A stretch of DNA of 32,771 nt. Source: Pseudomonadota bacterium (lineage in GTDB: Bacteria > Myxococcota_A > Polyangia > Polyangiales > Polyangiaceae). Below, one piece after another: positions 1 to 8,500 of this stretch. A program made the position numbers and the translations under genes. The DNA lies in the NCBI GenBank assembly GCA_023428245.1, contig JAEYYX010000062.1, forward strand, positions 1 through 32,771, written 5' to 3'. The notes below the pieces were generated by a model, which did no database searches, was not told the DNA's origin, and worked only from the letters and a program-made list of their open reading frames with translations. How positions within the stretch are numbered: the first letter of the stretch is position 1; each line of letters begins with the position of its first letter.

Positions 1-54
1 CGGCGCCCGCCCCGCGGCGCGCTAACCTGCCCCCCCGAGAGCGATAGACGACCC

Positions 55-756
55 TCAAGCCGAACAGGGAACCACAGCGTCGACGCCAAGAAGGACAGGC
101 TTTTCTCCTTCGAGGCCGAAGAGAAAACCCACGTTGTGCTCGAGATCGTAGACAGCGTAGCGAGCCTTCTCGAGAGCGGCTTCGACGGGCCCCCGGAGGC
201 GAGCGATCTCAGCGTCCGAGGCGAGTTCGTATTGTTTGAGCGCCCCGAAGCGGAGGTCGAGCTGGAAGCGTCGCATCGGAACCAAGAAGACTCCTTGCGC
301 CGGAGAGTCGTCCTCACAGGAGGGCAGAGGGGCATCACCCTTCGTGAGCTCGGGCCGAAGGCGCACCTTCTTCAGGCGCGCGAGATCGTAGTCGCCCTCG
401 AGAGCGAAGAGCCCTTCGATTCCCTCGAAGGTGCGCAGCGTCACGAAGGCGCCTGGGTTGTCCAAAGCGACGAGCGCACTTTCGGCTCGGAAGGACCCGA
501 GAGCACTCCCAGAGCCGCCCTTCTCGGCGAACGCATTCCAGGCAGTCGCGAAGCTGGCCCAGACCTCTGCCGGGGTTTTCTCTCTCGACGGGCTCGGCTG
601 TCCCGCGGGCGCGGAACCTCCCGTGTCTCCGGAAACGGATATTTTTTGCTCCGGAACCGGAGAGTTGCTCTGGGGATCCTTGCCCGAGTGCTCCGGCTGC
701 GATCGACAGGCCACCGAAAGGGCCAGCGCACTGAGTGCCAAGGGCCATCTCTTCAT
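55..756 (-). CDS. Putative lipoprotein of unknown function
   Basis: The frame is open from 810, but the ATG at 756 is preferred because it gives a compact signal peptide (MKRWPLALSALALSVAC) with a lipobox-like LSVAC and Cys at residue 16. The mature part starts with about 45 Ser/Pro/Gly/Lys-rich residues, typical of a linker tethering a lipoprotein to a membrane. A globular region of about 170 residues follows, with two Cys (in PSCEDD and at the C-terminal PCSA). I recognise no family. It is the last gene of a minus-strand series, 100 bp after another lipoprotein gene. The signal peptide is seen in the sequence; envelope location is inferred; function is unknown. Confidence 0.75.
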   Translation of the reverse strand: MKRWPLALSALALSVACRSQPEHSGKDPQSNSPVPEQKISVSGDTGGSAPAGQPSPSREKTPAEVWASFATAWNAFAEKGGSGSALGSFRAESALVALDNPGAFVTLRTFEGIEGLFALEGDYDLARLKKVRLRPELTKGDAPLPSCEDDSPAQGVFLVPMRRFQLDLRFGALKQYELASDAEIARLRGPVEAALEKARYAVYDLEHNVGFLFGLEGEKPVLLGVDAVVPCSA

Positions 757-856
757 AGGGCGACAAGCGTAGTCGAAAATCGCCCACGGGGCAGCCCGGC
801 ATTTCAGCATCGCGCGGCGAAATGCCAGAGCTGGCGCCCCCTCACCAATGGCTCAT

Positions 857-1324
857 TCACTCTCCGCTCTCGCCGCCAGCTCCGCCTTCGCCGCCAGCTC
901 CACCCTGGCCAATGGGTTCACATCGGACCCAGTCCACACGCGCTTGGCCGGGCGGACAAACGAAGGGCCGCGATCCTGTACAATAGGTGCCATCGGCGCG
1001 TCTCTCACAGAACGCATCGTCCAGGTAACATTGCGTTTGTGTGGGGACAATGACCCCTCCACGTCCGTCACTCGAACGGCAGCTCTCTCCCGAAGACTTT
1101 CCTCCTGATCCTTCTTCGCCTGCCGAGCCCCCCGTAGGCCCGCGACCGCCCGTAGGACCGGAGCCTCCCGTAGGACCACGGCCACCTGTCGTCGGCGCTT
1201 CGCCGCCTCCTCCTTTGTCCTCTCCCGACCCGTCACAGCCCGTGGCAGCTAGCCACGACACCGCTGCCAGGAGGAAGAGCGCTGTTTGGCACAACTTGGC
1301 ACAATCTACAGTTCGTGGCGTCAT
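857..1324 (-). CDS. Small Gly-rich lipoprotein
   Basis: About 155 residues from the ATG at 1324; a TTG at 1342 would add six. A hydrophobic stretch (LFLLAAVSWLAATGC) ends in a lipobox with Cys30. Next comes a low-complexity linker in which RGPTGG/SGPTGG units repeat, then a Cys-containing segment (CYLDDAFCERRADGTYC) and a second Gly/Glu-rich tail (GGAGGEGGAGGESGE). Short lipoproteins with Gly/Thr/Ser-rich linkers and a few paired Cys are common in Polyangiales-type Myxococcota. Cys spacing suggests a small disulfide-stabilised domain outside the cytoplasm. No specific function can be assigned. It starts 46 bp after rlmH on the same strand. Confidence 0.75.
   Translation of the reverse strand: MTPRTVDCAKLCQTALFLLAAVSWLAATGCDGSGEDKGGGGEAPTTGGRGPTGGSGPTGGRGPTGGSAGEEGSGGKSSGESCRSSDGRGGVIVPTQTQCYLDDAFCERRADGTYCTGSRPFVCPPGQARVDWVRCEPIGQGGAGGEGGAGGESGE
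1131..1184. repeat. Three 18-bp tandem units inside the lipoprotein linker
   Basis: Units begin at 1131, 1149 and 1167, each starting CCCGTAGG on the plus strand. On the minus strand they encode RGPTGG, SGPTGG and RGPTGG. An in-frame tandem repeat like this can expand or contract and so change linker length without breaking the gene. Confidence 0.85.
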
Positions 1325-1351
1325 CACCAGACACAAAAGCAATGTTCATGC

Positions 1352-1368
1352 CGGGCCCACCTGGGGCC
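1352..1368 (-). terminator. GC-rich hairpin just after rlmH
   Basis: GGGCCC is repeated around a 5-nt loop (1352-1368), a few bases past the rlmH stop. No T-run follows, so it could be a weak terminator or only an RNA-stabilising hairpin between co-directional genes. Confidence 0.3.
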
Positions 1369-1370
1369 CA

Positions 1371-1799
1371 CTATCCCTCTCTCGCATAGGGCTCACCGCG
1401 CAAGATCGAGAGCCCACGGTAAATCTGCTCGAGGAGCAGCACGCGGGCGAGACGGTGCGGAAGGGTCATCGAGGAGAGACTGAGTCGTTCGTGAGCTTTG
1501 CGAGAGACGTCCTCCGGAATCCCTTCGGCGCCCCCGATCAGAAAGACGAGCTCGCCCTTCCCCTTCTGGCCCCAGGTCTCGAGCTTTCGCGCGAAGGCTT
1601 CGCTCGTCAGAGCTTTCCCGTCGACCTCAAGGGCAACGACGACGTCCGCGTTCGGGACCGCGGCGCGGAGCTGTGCGTCGTCTTTCACCTCGAGTTCGAT
1701 CCCCCTGACGACACGGCGGATCCGCCCCCAGTAGTCGTCTGCGATGACGCGCACCTCCCGCTCCTTCAGCTTGCCGACGGCGACGATGGTGATCTTCAA
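1371..1799 (-). CDS. rlmH: 23S rRNA (pseudouridine1915-N3)-methyltransferase RlmH
   Basis: SPOUT methyltransferase that uses SAM to methylate pseudouridine 1915 in helix 69 of 23S rRNA on assembled 70S ribosomes. The family start KITIVAVGKLKE lies directly after a TTG codon at 1799, giving 142 residues; E. coli RlmH has 155. Visible hallmarks are LVFLIGGAEGIPEDV (SAM-binding loop), LSLSSMTLPHRLARVLLLEQIYR and the C-terminal ILRGEPYAREG. The longer upstream frame overlaps rsfS and does not look like protein. rsfS ends 52 bp upstream, the rsfS-rlmH order seen in many bacteria. A TTG start may keep expression low. Identity is secure. Confidence 0.93.
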   Translation of the reverse strand: MKITIVAVGKLKEREVRVIADDYWGRIRRVVRGIELEVKDDAQLRAAVPNADVVVALEVDGKALTSEAFARKLETWGQKGKGELVFLIGGAEGIPEDVSRKAHERLSLSSMTLPHRLARVLLLEQIYRGLSILRGEPYAREG

Positions 1800-1851
1800 G
1801 GGTCTTTCGCCTTCGGGCCGAAACGACGCAATTCGAAGGGCGCTCGGCCCT

Positions 1852-2298
1852 TTAGGCCTCGGGCGTCGCCTTCGGCTGGTTTCGAGCGGGGATCGGCACC
1901 CGGCTTGCGTCCATCCACAGGCCCGAGAGATCGTAGAGACCTCGCGCGTCCTCGGAGAAGACGTGCACGACAATGTCGAAGAAGTCGAGCAGGACCCAGT
2001 TGGCCTCGGGAAGACCTTCGACAGAGAGCGCCTTGTGGCCAAGCTTGGCGAGATCTTCGTCGACGCCGCGCGCAATGGCCGCGCTGTGACGGTCACTCGT
2101 ACCCGTCATGAGCACGAGGAAATCTGCGTAATCAACCGAGCCTCGTACGTCGATGATCTCGATGCCGAGGGCTTTTTTGTCGATGCCCGCTTGGGCGGCA
2201 AGCAACGCAAGTTGCCTTGCGAGCTCGCCTGCGGCTTCGGGGGACTGGTTTTCAGCGGATGCCACGCTCGGTCGGCTGCCTTTCTTAGAGTTCTGCAT
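1852..2298 (-). CDS. rsfS: Ribosomal silencing factor RsfS
   Basis: RsfS (Iojap/YbeB/DUF143) binds ribosomal protein L14 on the 50S subunit and blocks subunit joining when nutrients are scarce. The ATG at 2298 gives 148 residues. Family signatures present are DVRGSVDYADFLVLMTGTSDRH in the centre, EGLPEANWVLLDFFDIVVHVF, and the end motif YDLSGLW (often YDLERLW). An N-terminal tail (MQNSKKGSRPSVASAENQ) of about 20 residues and a C-terminal Pro/Lys/Ala tail extend the usual core of about 105 residues. It lies 44 bp downstream of the small lipoprotein and just upstream of rlmH, so co-transcription is likely. Confidence 0.92.
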   Translation of the reverse strand: MQNSKKGSRPSVASAENQSPEAAGELARQLALLAAQAGIDKKALGIEIIDVRGSVDYADFLVLMTGTSDRHSAAIARGVDEDLAKLGHKALSVEGLPEANWVLLDFFDIVVHVFSEDARGLYDLSGLWMDASRVPIPARNQPKATPEA

Positions 2299-2342
2299 AT
2301 ACCCCGGGGGGCGAAAGCACTTGCCACTCCCAGCCGGAGGCG

Positions 2343-2663
2343 TCAAGGCGACGGGCCCGCGCTCTCGGGCTCATTTGGGCCGCCGCCGCCCGAATCGCCC
2401 TCGCTGCCGCTCGGAGCAGGCATGTCCGCGCCGCTCTCAGCGCCTTCATCTGGGACATTTCCCGCGGAATCCTGGTCGACCTTCGCCGCCGCCTCGAGCT
2501 CATCGAGGGCATCGAGAGGGTCGCCTTCTTTCGCGGGAGGTTCATAGGGCGGCAAGGTCGGCGGGGGCTCATAACGAGCCCGCGGCACGGGAGCCTGGGG
2601 GCCGCCGCAGCCGAGCCCCCCTAGACCGAGCACCACGGCCATCGTCCACTCAATTCTCCTCAT
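2343..2663 (-). CDS. Small proline- and acid-rich lipoprotein
   Basis: About 106 residues. The ATG at 2663 overlaps the stop of the upstream SDR gene as ATGA and has a good ribosome-binding site (GGAGAGG, about 2673-2679). A GTG at 2672 is an alternative start. The signal peptide ends in LGLGGLGC, a clear lipobox. The mature chain is low complexity: a Pro/Tyr segment (YEPPPTLPPYEPPAKEG), an acidic Leu/Ala stretch (DPLDALDELEAAAKVDQD) and a Gly/Ser/Glu tail. No fold is recognisable. The tight overlap suggests translational coupling with the SDR-acyltransferase pair, so it may be an envelope partner of those enzymes; this is inference. Confidence 0.72.
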   Translation of the reverse strand: MRRIEWTMAVVLGLGGLGCGGPQAPVPRARYEPPPTLPPYEPPAKEGDPLDALDELEAAAKVDQDSAGNVPDEGAESGADMPAPSGSEGDSGGGGPNEPESAGPSP

Positions 2664-3595
2664 CCGACCCACCTCTCCCGATCGACAGCCAAGAGCGTCT
2701 CCTTCAAATCGCTTGTCGGCTCATACCCGAGCAGACGACGAGCCCGGGAGTCGTCAATCATGCAAACATAACGAATAAAATCGAGCTCGGTGCTCTCAAA
2801 GCGCGTCACTCGCGCTGCGAACAGGCTACCGAGGGCGGCCTGGGCCACTGTATGCGGTACGGCAACTGTGCGCCGCTCGAGCAGCGAGAGCGCCCGAGAG
2901 AGATGGACCGGGGGCGGCCCTGCAATGTTGAAGACGCCGCTCACGTCGGCTTCGAGAGCGAGCGAAATGGCTCGAACCACATCGTCCTCATGGACAGCTT
3001 GGACCATGGGGTCGAACCCGAGGAGTGTCGGGACTACCGGGAGCCGAAGGTAGTTACTCGCGGCGTTCTTCACGAGGCCGAGGATGTTCGCTGGCCGCAA
3101 GACGACGACTTTGCACTTCGACGAGCGAAAGGCGAAGGACTGCGCGAGCATGTCGAGCTCGACGAGGGTCCGGAGCTCGACGGAGCGTCCGCTTCCGAGC
3201 AGGGGCGCCTCTTCGGTCAGAAACTGCGCATTGCCGGCGCGGGGCCCGTAGGCGTTCGCCGTCGAGAGCACGACGAGCTTCGGGATCTCGAAGTCCTCCG
3301 CCATCCGGTACAGCTTCTCGAGGGAGAGCAGGTTTCTGGTGTGGCGCTCGGCGCTCGGAACATGGGGATCGTGGGTGATCCCGAGGTGCACGATGGCGCC
3401 GAGCTCTTGGCCTCGGACAAGCTCCCGGGTGGCGCTCCTCATGACATCCGCTTGGATGTGCTCGACGTCCTCCGGAAGATCGGAGGCCGCACGACGGTCG
3501 AGTCCCACCACGAGCCGCTCACGGTGCAGCGCGCGCCCGACCCGATGCCCGAGCCGACCACAGATGCCAGTGACGAGGACCGCTGAGCGCGCCAT
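2660..3595 (-). CDS. NAD-dependent epimerase/dehydratase-like (extended SDR) protein
   Basis: 311 residues with an extended-SDR Rossmann fold. The N-terminal nucleotide motif is TGICGRLG (residues 9-16), DRR follows at the end of the second strand and ADV later. AIVHLG and VVLSTANAYGP match the strand 4 and strand 5 regions. The downstream helix where YxxxK is expected reads RTLVELDMLAQ, so the catalytic Tyr-Lys pair is not evident. RPANILG and VHEDDVVRAI match typical substrate-domain elements. The protein may bind NAD(P) without classical dehydrogenase chemistry, or use other residues. Its start abuts the acyltransferase stop with no gap, and its stop overlaps a lipoprotein start. A role in lipid or glycolipid modification is plausible from context only. 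Confidence 0.85.
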   Translation of the reverse strand: MARSAVLVTGICGRLGHRVGRALHRERLVVGLDRRAASDLPEDVEHIQADVMRSATRELVRGQELGAIVHLGITHDPHVPSAERHTRNLLSLEKLYRMAEDFEIPKLVVLSTANAYGPRAGNAQFLTEEAPLLGSGRSVELRTLVELDMLAQSFAFRSSKCKVVVLRPANILGLVKNAASNYLRLPVVPTLLGFDPMVQAVHEDDVVRAISLALEADVSGVFNIAGPPPVHLSRALSLLERRTVAVPHTVAQAALGSLFAARVTRFESTELDFIRYVCMIDDSRARRLLGYEPTSDLKETLLAVDRERWVG

Positions 3596-4522
3596 TCAAA
3601 CGAAGAGCCCCGTGCGCGTCGGGAGCGCGCGATTCAGCATGTCCTGAATACATTGCTTCACGAGCCAAACTTTGTCCCTGAGCACCGTCTCGTCGTCTGC
3701 GGGATCGCCGCCGAAACGAAGCGGCTCGCCGTAGTAGATCCGGTATTTGGTCGGAAGGGGCAGCTGCCCCCCCGGGACCAGGATCTGTGGTACGACGGGG
3801 AAGGCTGGGATGCCGAGGGCGCGAGCGGCCCACTCGAGGTTCCCGAGGTTGATGTACTGTTCCTCGGCGCCGACAACGGCGACCGGCACAATCGGGGTTC
3901 CGGTTTCGATGGCCAGGCGCATAAAACCGAGCCCAAAATCCTGTAGCTGATACCTTTGTGAGAAAGGCTTCGAGATCCCGCGCACCCCTTCCGGGAACAC
4001 CAGGAGCAGCTCATTCATCTCGAGTAGGCGCCGAGCATTTTCAGGCACGCCGACGACCTGGCCGACCTTATTGAAGAACGTCGACGCAAAAGGCAACGAC
4101 ACTGCCCACTTTTCGATCATGGCCCGCACCACGCGGGGCGGCGAATGATCGAGGAAGAGTGAGCTCCCGATGATGGCTCCGTCGATCGGGATTTGACCAG
4201 AGTGATTCGCGACGAGAAGCGCTCGCTGCTCAGGAACGTTTTCGAGCCCAAAGCTCTCGGTGCGGAAATAGAGCCGGTGAAAGAAGGAGAGCACCGTGAC
4301 CGCCCCTTTGGCGACCTCCGGATCGAGGCCAAACGGGTCGCCGCCGAGCGTGTCGTACCGCTTGCGCAGCCAGTTCACTCGCTCATCGAAATCTTCCCCC
4401 AAGAGAAGATTCGAGAAATCTTCGGTTCTCTTGCGTACCACGTCGAGTACCCCCTCGAACCAAGGGAGTGTCGTGGTCTTCGCGACGTCCGCGAGGCGAG
4501 CTAACGGGTGGGAACTTCTCAT
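3596..4522 (-). CDS. LPLAT/PlsC-family acyltransferase
   Basis: 308 residues. The acyltransferase core starts with LLVANHSGQIPIDG (His107 and Asp114), followed by the block-II-like GQVVGVPENARRLL, the phosphate-binding LLLVFPEGVRG and the block-IV-like GTPIVPVAVVGAEE. The H-to-D spacing is longer than the usual HX4D, as in the MGAT/TMEM68-like branch of LPLATs, so the acceptor may not be lysophosphatidate. An N-terminal helix-rich segment of about 95 residues precedes the domain. It is the first gene of the minus-strand series and is divergent from the LD-carboxypeptidase gene across a 148-bp gap that must hold both promoters. Acyl transfer at the inner membrane is expected; the substrate is unknown. 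Confidence 0.88.
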   Translation of the reverse strand: MRSSHPLARLADVAKTTTLPWFEGVLDVVRKRTEDFSNLLLGEDFDERVNWLRKRYDTLGGDPFGLDPEVAKGAVTVLSFFHRLYFRTESFGLENVPEQRALLVANHSGQIPIDGAIIGSSLFLDHSPPRVVRAMIEKWAVSLPFASTFFNKVGQVVGVPENARRLLEMNELLLVFPEGVRGISKPFSQRYQLQDFGLGFMRLAIETGTPIVPVAVVGAEEQYINLGNLEWAARALGIPAFPVVPQILVPGGQLPLPTKYRIYYGEPLRFGGDPADDETVLRDKVWLVKQCIQDMLNRALPTRTGLFV

Positions 4523-4670
4523 GGGCGGACTCGAGAGAGCTCTCCAGGTTAGCGAGAAGCGCCTAGATTCCTAGTCCGAAGCGCCCGCACCGAGACTGCT
4601 CGAAAACGGGCGCGGCTCAGCGTAGTTTCTCTTGGACCGCGTGCTGCCGCGCGGGGAGTCAACCTGCACC

Positions 4671-5543
4671 ATGACCTCGTCCGCCACGCCCCCGAGCCTG
4701 GAAAGGCCCCCCCGCCTGCCCCCGCCCCTTGAGCCCGGCGCCCGGATCGCCGTGGTCGCCCCCTCAGGTCCTTCGGACCCGAGCCTCCTCGAAGCGGGGC
4801 TCGCCCTGCTCCGGGAGCGCTACGACGTGCGCGTCCTGCCCAGCCTCGGCGAGCGCCGCAAGGGCTTCTTGGCAGGATCCGACGAAACGCGCGCGCGGGA
4901 GCTCCAAGAAGCCCTCGACGATCCCGAGCTGGGAGCCATCTGGATCGCGCGCGGCGGCTACGGTCTCGCCCGCATCCTCCCCCGTCTCTCCTTCGCCCGC
5001 TTCGCGGAAAGCCCCCGCTGGATCGTCGGCTTCTCCGACGTAACGGTGCTTCACTGTCACCTCGCCCAGCTCGGCATCGCGAGCCTCCACGCATCGAATG
5101 TGACAGGGCTAGCCCACCTTCTCGAGGAGGATCTGACAGCGACCTTCGAGGCCCTCGCCCGAGGCTCCACAAGGCTCCCCGTGCTCGCAGAGCAGGGCCC
5201 TCTCGAAGGACCAGTCTTCGGCGGCAACTTGACGATCCTCTTCAGCGAAGCGGCGTCCGGCCGACTTCGGGTCCCTCCCGGATGCTCACTGCTCCTCGAG
5301 GACGTCAGCGAGACGAGCTATCGCGTCGACCGCATGCTCACCGCGCTCATCGACGGCGGTCACCTCAGGGAGGTGAAAGCCTTCCTGCTCGGAGAGTTCA
5401 CAGATTGCTCACCGGGCAAGTTCGAAGTCTCCGTCACGGGCGTCCTCCGTGAGCGCCTCGAGCCCCTCGGGAGGCCCATCCTCTTTGACCTCCCGATCGG
5501 CCACGGCGCTCGGAACACCCCGCTCGTCCTCGGAGCGCCCTAG
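4671..5543 (+). CDS. LD-carboxypeptidase (peptidase S66 family)
   Basis: S66 enzymes (LdcA/MccF type) cut the amide between an L- and a D-amino acid: murein tetrapeptides during cell-wall recycling, or microcin C-like compounds. The ATG at 4671 gives 290 residues. The triad is visible: nucleophile Ser122 in VGFSDVT, Glu210 in LLLEDVSET and His278 in PIGHGARN. Supporting motifs are IAVVAPSGP near the start, GGYGLARILP, and FGGNLT before the second domain. No signal peptide is seen, which fits cytoplasmic recycling. A GTG upstream could extend the protein, but the ATG matches the domain start. It converges on the giant TPR gene with only 8 bp between stop codons. LdcA-like recycling is likelier than immunity because no microcin genes are nearby. 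Confidence 0.9.
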   Translation: MTSSATPPSLERPPRLPPPLEPGARIAVVAPSGPSDPSLLEAGLALLRERYDVRVLPSLGERRKGFLAGSDETRARELQEALDDPELGAIWIARGGYGLARILPRLSFARFAESPRWIVGFSDVTVLHCHLAQLGIASLHASNVTGLAHLLEEDLTATFEALARGSTRLPVLAEQGPLEGPVFGGNLTILFSEAASGRLRVPPGCSLLLEDVSETSYRVDRMLTALIDGGHLREVKAFLLGEFTDCSPGKFEVSVTGVLRERLEPLGRPILFDLPIGHGARNTPLVLGAP

Positions 5544-5551
5544 GCCGTCGC

Positions 5552-8500
5552 TTACGCCTTCTTGGCCCCTGGCGGCGGGGGCGGGGGCGGACGTTTCAGC
5601 GGAACGTCGCCTGATCCAGCTCCGCGCGGCGGAGGAGGCAGCGGAGGGGCACCTCTTCCGGTCTTCGGGGGCGGCGGAGGAGGCGGAGCCTTGCTTCCCG
5701 AAGGCGGCTTCGGGGGAGCCCCCGGCTTTGCTTCGAGAGCCCCGGGGAGCGGAGGAGGCAGCGAACGGGGCGCGGTGGGTAGAGGCGGCGGAACGCTCGG
5801 GCCCGCTCCGGGACTCGGGTCGAGCATCACGATCGCATCATCACCAGCGATCGTTCCTTCGTCGAAGTCCGCGTCGAAGAGCTCTTGGTCCCCGACCTCC
5901 GCGCGCTCCTCTTCGTTCGTGTTCTCCGAAGTTCCTTCCTCCGGCGTCGCGCCCTCGAACAGCGCGGGATCGAGCGTGTGGAGAGCTGTGACCTCATCCT
6001 CGCCGGTGAAATCGAGCGCGCCTTTTTCAGCGGCCGAGATCGACCGCGTCGGAGTCGGCTGTTCCTCGGCGCTCTCGGCCGTGTGGGCCTCAGCCTCGTC
6101 GATGAGCTTCTTGGCCTCTTCGGGGCTCAGTTCGACGGTGCGCCCCTCCGTGCGCCCGGGCAGAGGAGCCTCCGGTGTCGCTTCCACCGGCTCAAATCCG
6201 CCCTTGTCGGCCTCGACCACTGGAGCAGGAGAGGTCTCCGAGAGCGCGTCTGCGGCCGGGGCTGCCTCTCCTTTCGGCTCTTCGTCGGCGCTCAGCGCGC
6301 TCGGCGCTTCGTCGGCCTCCGGCCCACCCTGAGCAGGCTCGTCGCCCTCCGCGGTCGCGGAAGCTTCGCCTCCTGTCGATTCAGGCGCCTCGCCCGCCTC
6401 TGCGCCAGCGGACGAGGTCTCCCGGGCTTCCGACGCATCCGCTCGAGCCTCGGAGCCGGTCTCATCGGCCTCGCCCGAAGCGCTCTCGCTCGAGGCGCCT
6501 TCCTCCGGCTCAGACTTGTTTGACGCCGTCTCGGCAGCCTCATCCGGCTGCACGGAAGACGCGGCCTCAGAACTCGGCTCGCTCTGGTCCTTGCCGGACT
6601 CGCCCTCGGAAGCTGCCTCCTCGGAAGCAGGTTCGTCGACGCCCGGCGGCAGAGGCGCTTCCTCGGCTTCCAACTTGGAGGAAGGAGGCGGCAGATCGTC
6701 CGGCGACGGGGGCGGCGGGAGCGACTCCTTGAGGCGATCCCTGAGCCGATCTTCCTTCTCCTTGCGAATCCGCTCAGCCTCGGCGAGCGCTCGCGCCCTC
6801 TCCTCGGCCTCTTTCGCCTCGATCTCGCGGAGGCGGGCCCGCTCTGCTTCCTCCGACTTGGCGAGGTCAGCCGCGGTGATCTTTCGCATCTCGAGCTTAG
6901 CGCGCTCGAGGTTCTCTTTCGCTTCGAGATCGGACGGATTCAGACGCAGCACACGACGCCAAGCATCGGCGGTTTCCCGCGGGTTCTTGAGCTCTTCCTG
7001 CCAAAGGATCGCCACCTTGCGCGCCAACTCCGCTCGGAGCAGCGCGTCTCGACTGCGCAAGATCCGGTCCTCGTAGAGGTGCACGAGTCCCCGGGTATCA
7101 TTGGTGAGCTGATAATGAGTCTCGAGCTGATCAGCGATCTCCACGTCCCCGGGCGAGATCTCGTAGAGCTTCTTGAGGTCCTCTACTGCGCCCGCCTCGT
7201 CACCCAGACGGTCCTTGCGGAGCCCGTGCCTGTGACGGAGCAGCATGCGCACGAGCGGGGCGTCATGGACCTCTTCGAGTGCCTGGCCGATGACGTCACT
7301 CGCCGCCTTCAGGTTCCCGCTGTCACTCGCGACGTCTTCGAGCTCCGTCAGCGTCTCCTCCTCCGCGTGGGCGATGAGACTGCCGCGGAAAAGCTCAAAG
7401 GCTCGCTCAGCGTCCTTCAGTTCCGAAAATGCGAGGCGACCTGCTCGCCGAAGGAGGAGACCCCGAGTGCGTCCACCGTCACGCAGCGTCTTGCCTGCTT
7501 CCGAAAGCACGTCGAGCAAGAGCCTGCGGAGCCCCGTAGTCTTGGCGCGCTCGTCGAGCGTGCGAACCTCGTCGATCAGCTCATCGAGCCCCTCGTCGGG
7601 CGTGGTGCCCGCGAGCGCCAAGGTGAGCAGCTCGAGCGCTTTCTGGTTCTCTTCGTGGCCGAGGGCGATCTCCGCGGCTCGACAGAGCGCAGAGCGTCGC
7701 TCCTCGATGCTCTTGGCGCGTCCGACCTGTCTTTCATAGACAGTGATCTGAATCGCCTTGTCGTCCGTGAGGGCCGCAAGGCGCGCCAAGAAAGGCTCTG
7801 CGTCCTCCGCGGGGACGCTCGAGAGCGCCTCCTCACCGTGCACAATGGCTTCCGTCACCGGGACCCCCGCGCCATGGAGCACCTCCGCCTGACGCACGAA
7901 CTCGTCCGCGCGTGCGCTACCGGCGAGTTCCCGGCCGAGCGCCACGAAAGCCGCGCGAAGAGCGTCGACGTCTTCGAGCTCCAGCGCGATCGATTCGAGC
8001 TTCTCGGCAACCTCACGATCGACTCCTTTGAGCCGTGCTAGGTCGACACCCAAGTCTCGAGCATCCGCCTTCTGGCCCGCTTCGACGAAACGATCGAAAG
8101 CAGCGCGGAGGAGGTGGTTCCGCTTCGGCCCCGGGGGCGTCATCGGCAGCCAGGCGCGGATCGATTCAGCGACATTTCCCGGCACGCCGAGCTCATCGCC
8201 CAAGCTGATGTAGCGCGTGCGCGCCTCCTCGACGCCATCACGGGCGAAGGGCAAGAGGACCGCCATCGCGTCCTTTTTCCGATCGAGCTCCTCCACGAGC
8301 ACGTTCGCGAGCTTCTCGGCCATCCGGAAGGCTTCTTCGGGATCGCCTTCAAACTCGACGAGCTGCCCCTGGTACCCAGCAAAAGCCGCCCAATTGCCGA
8401 GTCGTTCCGAGAGCGCGGCGATGCGCTCCACGGCGCCGAGATCGTCTCTATCGAGCTCGATGACGATTTCGAGGGCGCGGACCGCGCCTTCGGCATCACC

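Noticed and set aside
2..25. End of a plus-strand gene at the left edge (GARPAAR then TAA)
   Set aside because: Only seven codons are visible and the composition is simple GC-rich sequence, so it cannot be told apart from chance.
1298..1318. Direct repeat TTGGCACAA resembling a sigma-54 site
   Set aside because: It lies inside the lipoprotein signal-peptide coding region, and the GG-to-GC spacing is one base short of the -24/-12 rule.
5700..5850. Proline-rich coding repeats as a mobile or CRISPR-like element
   Set aside because: The repetition is codon-level low complexity of the TPR protein's tail. There are no regular spacers or conserved repeat units.
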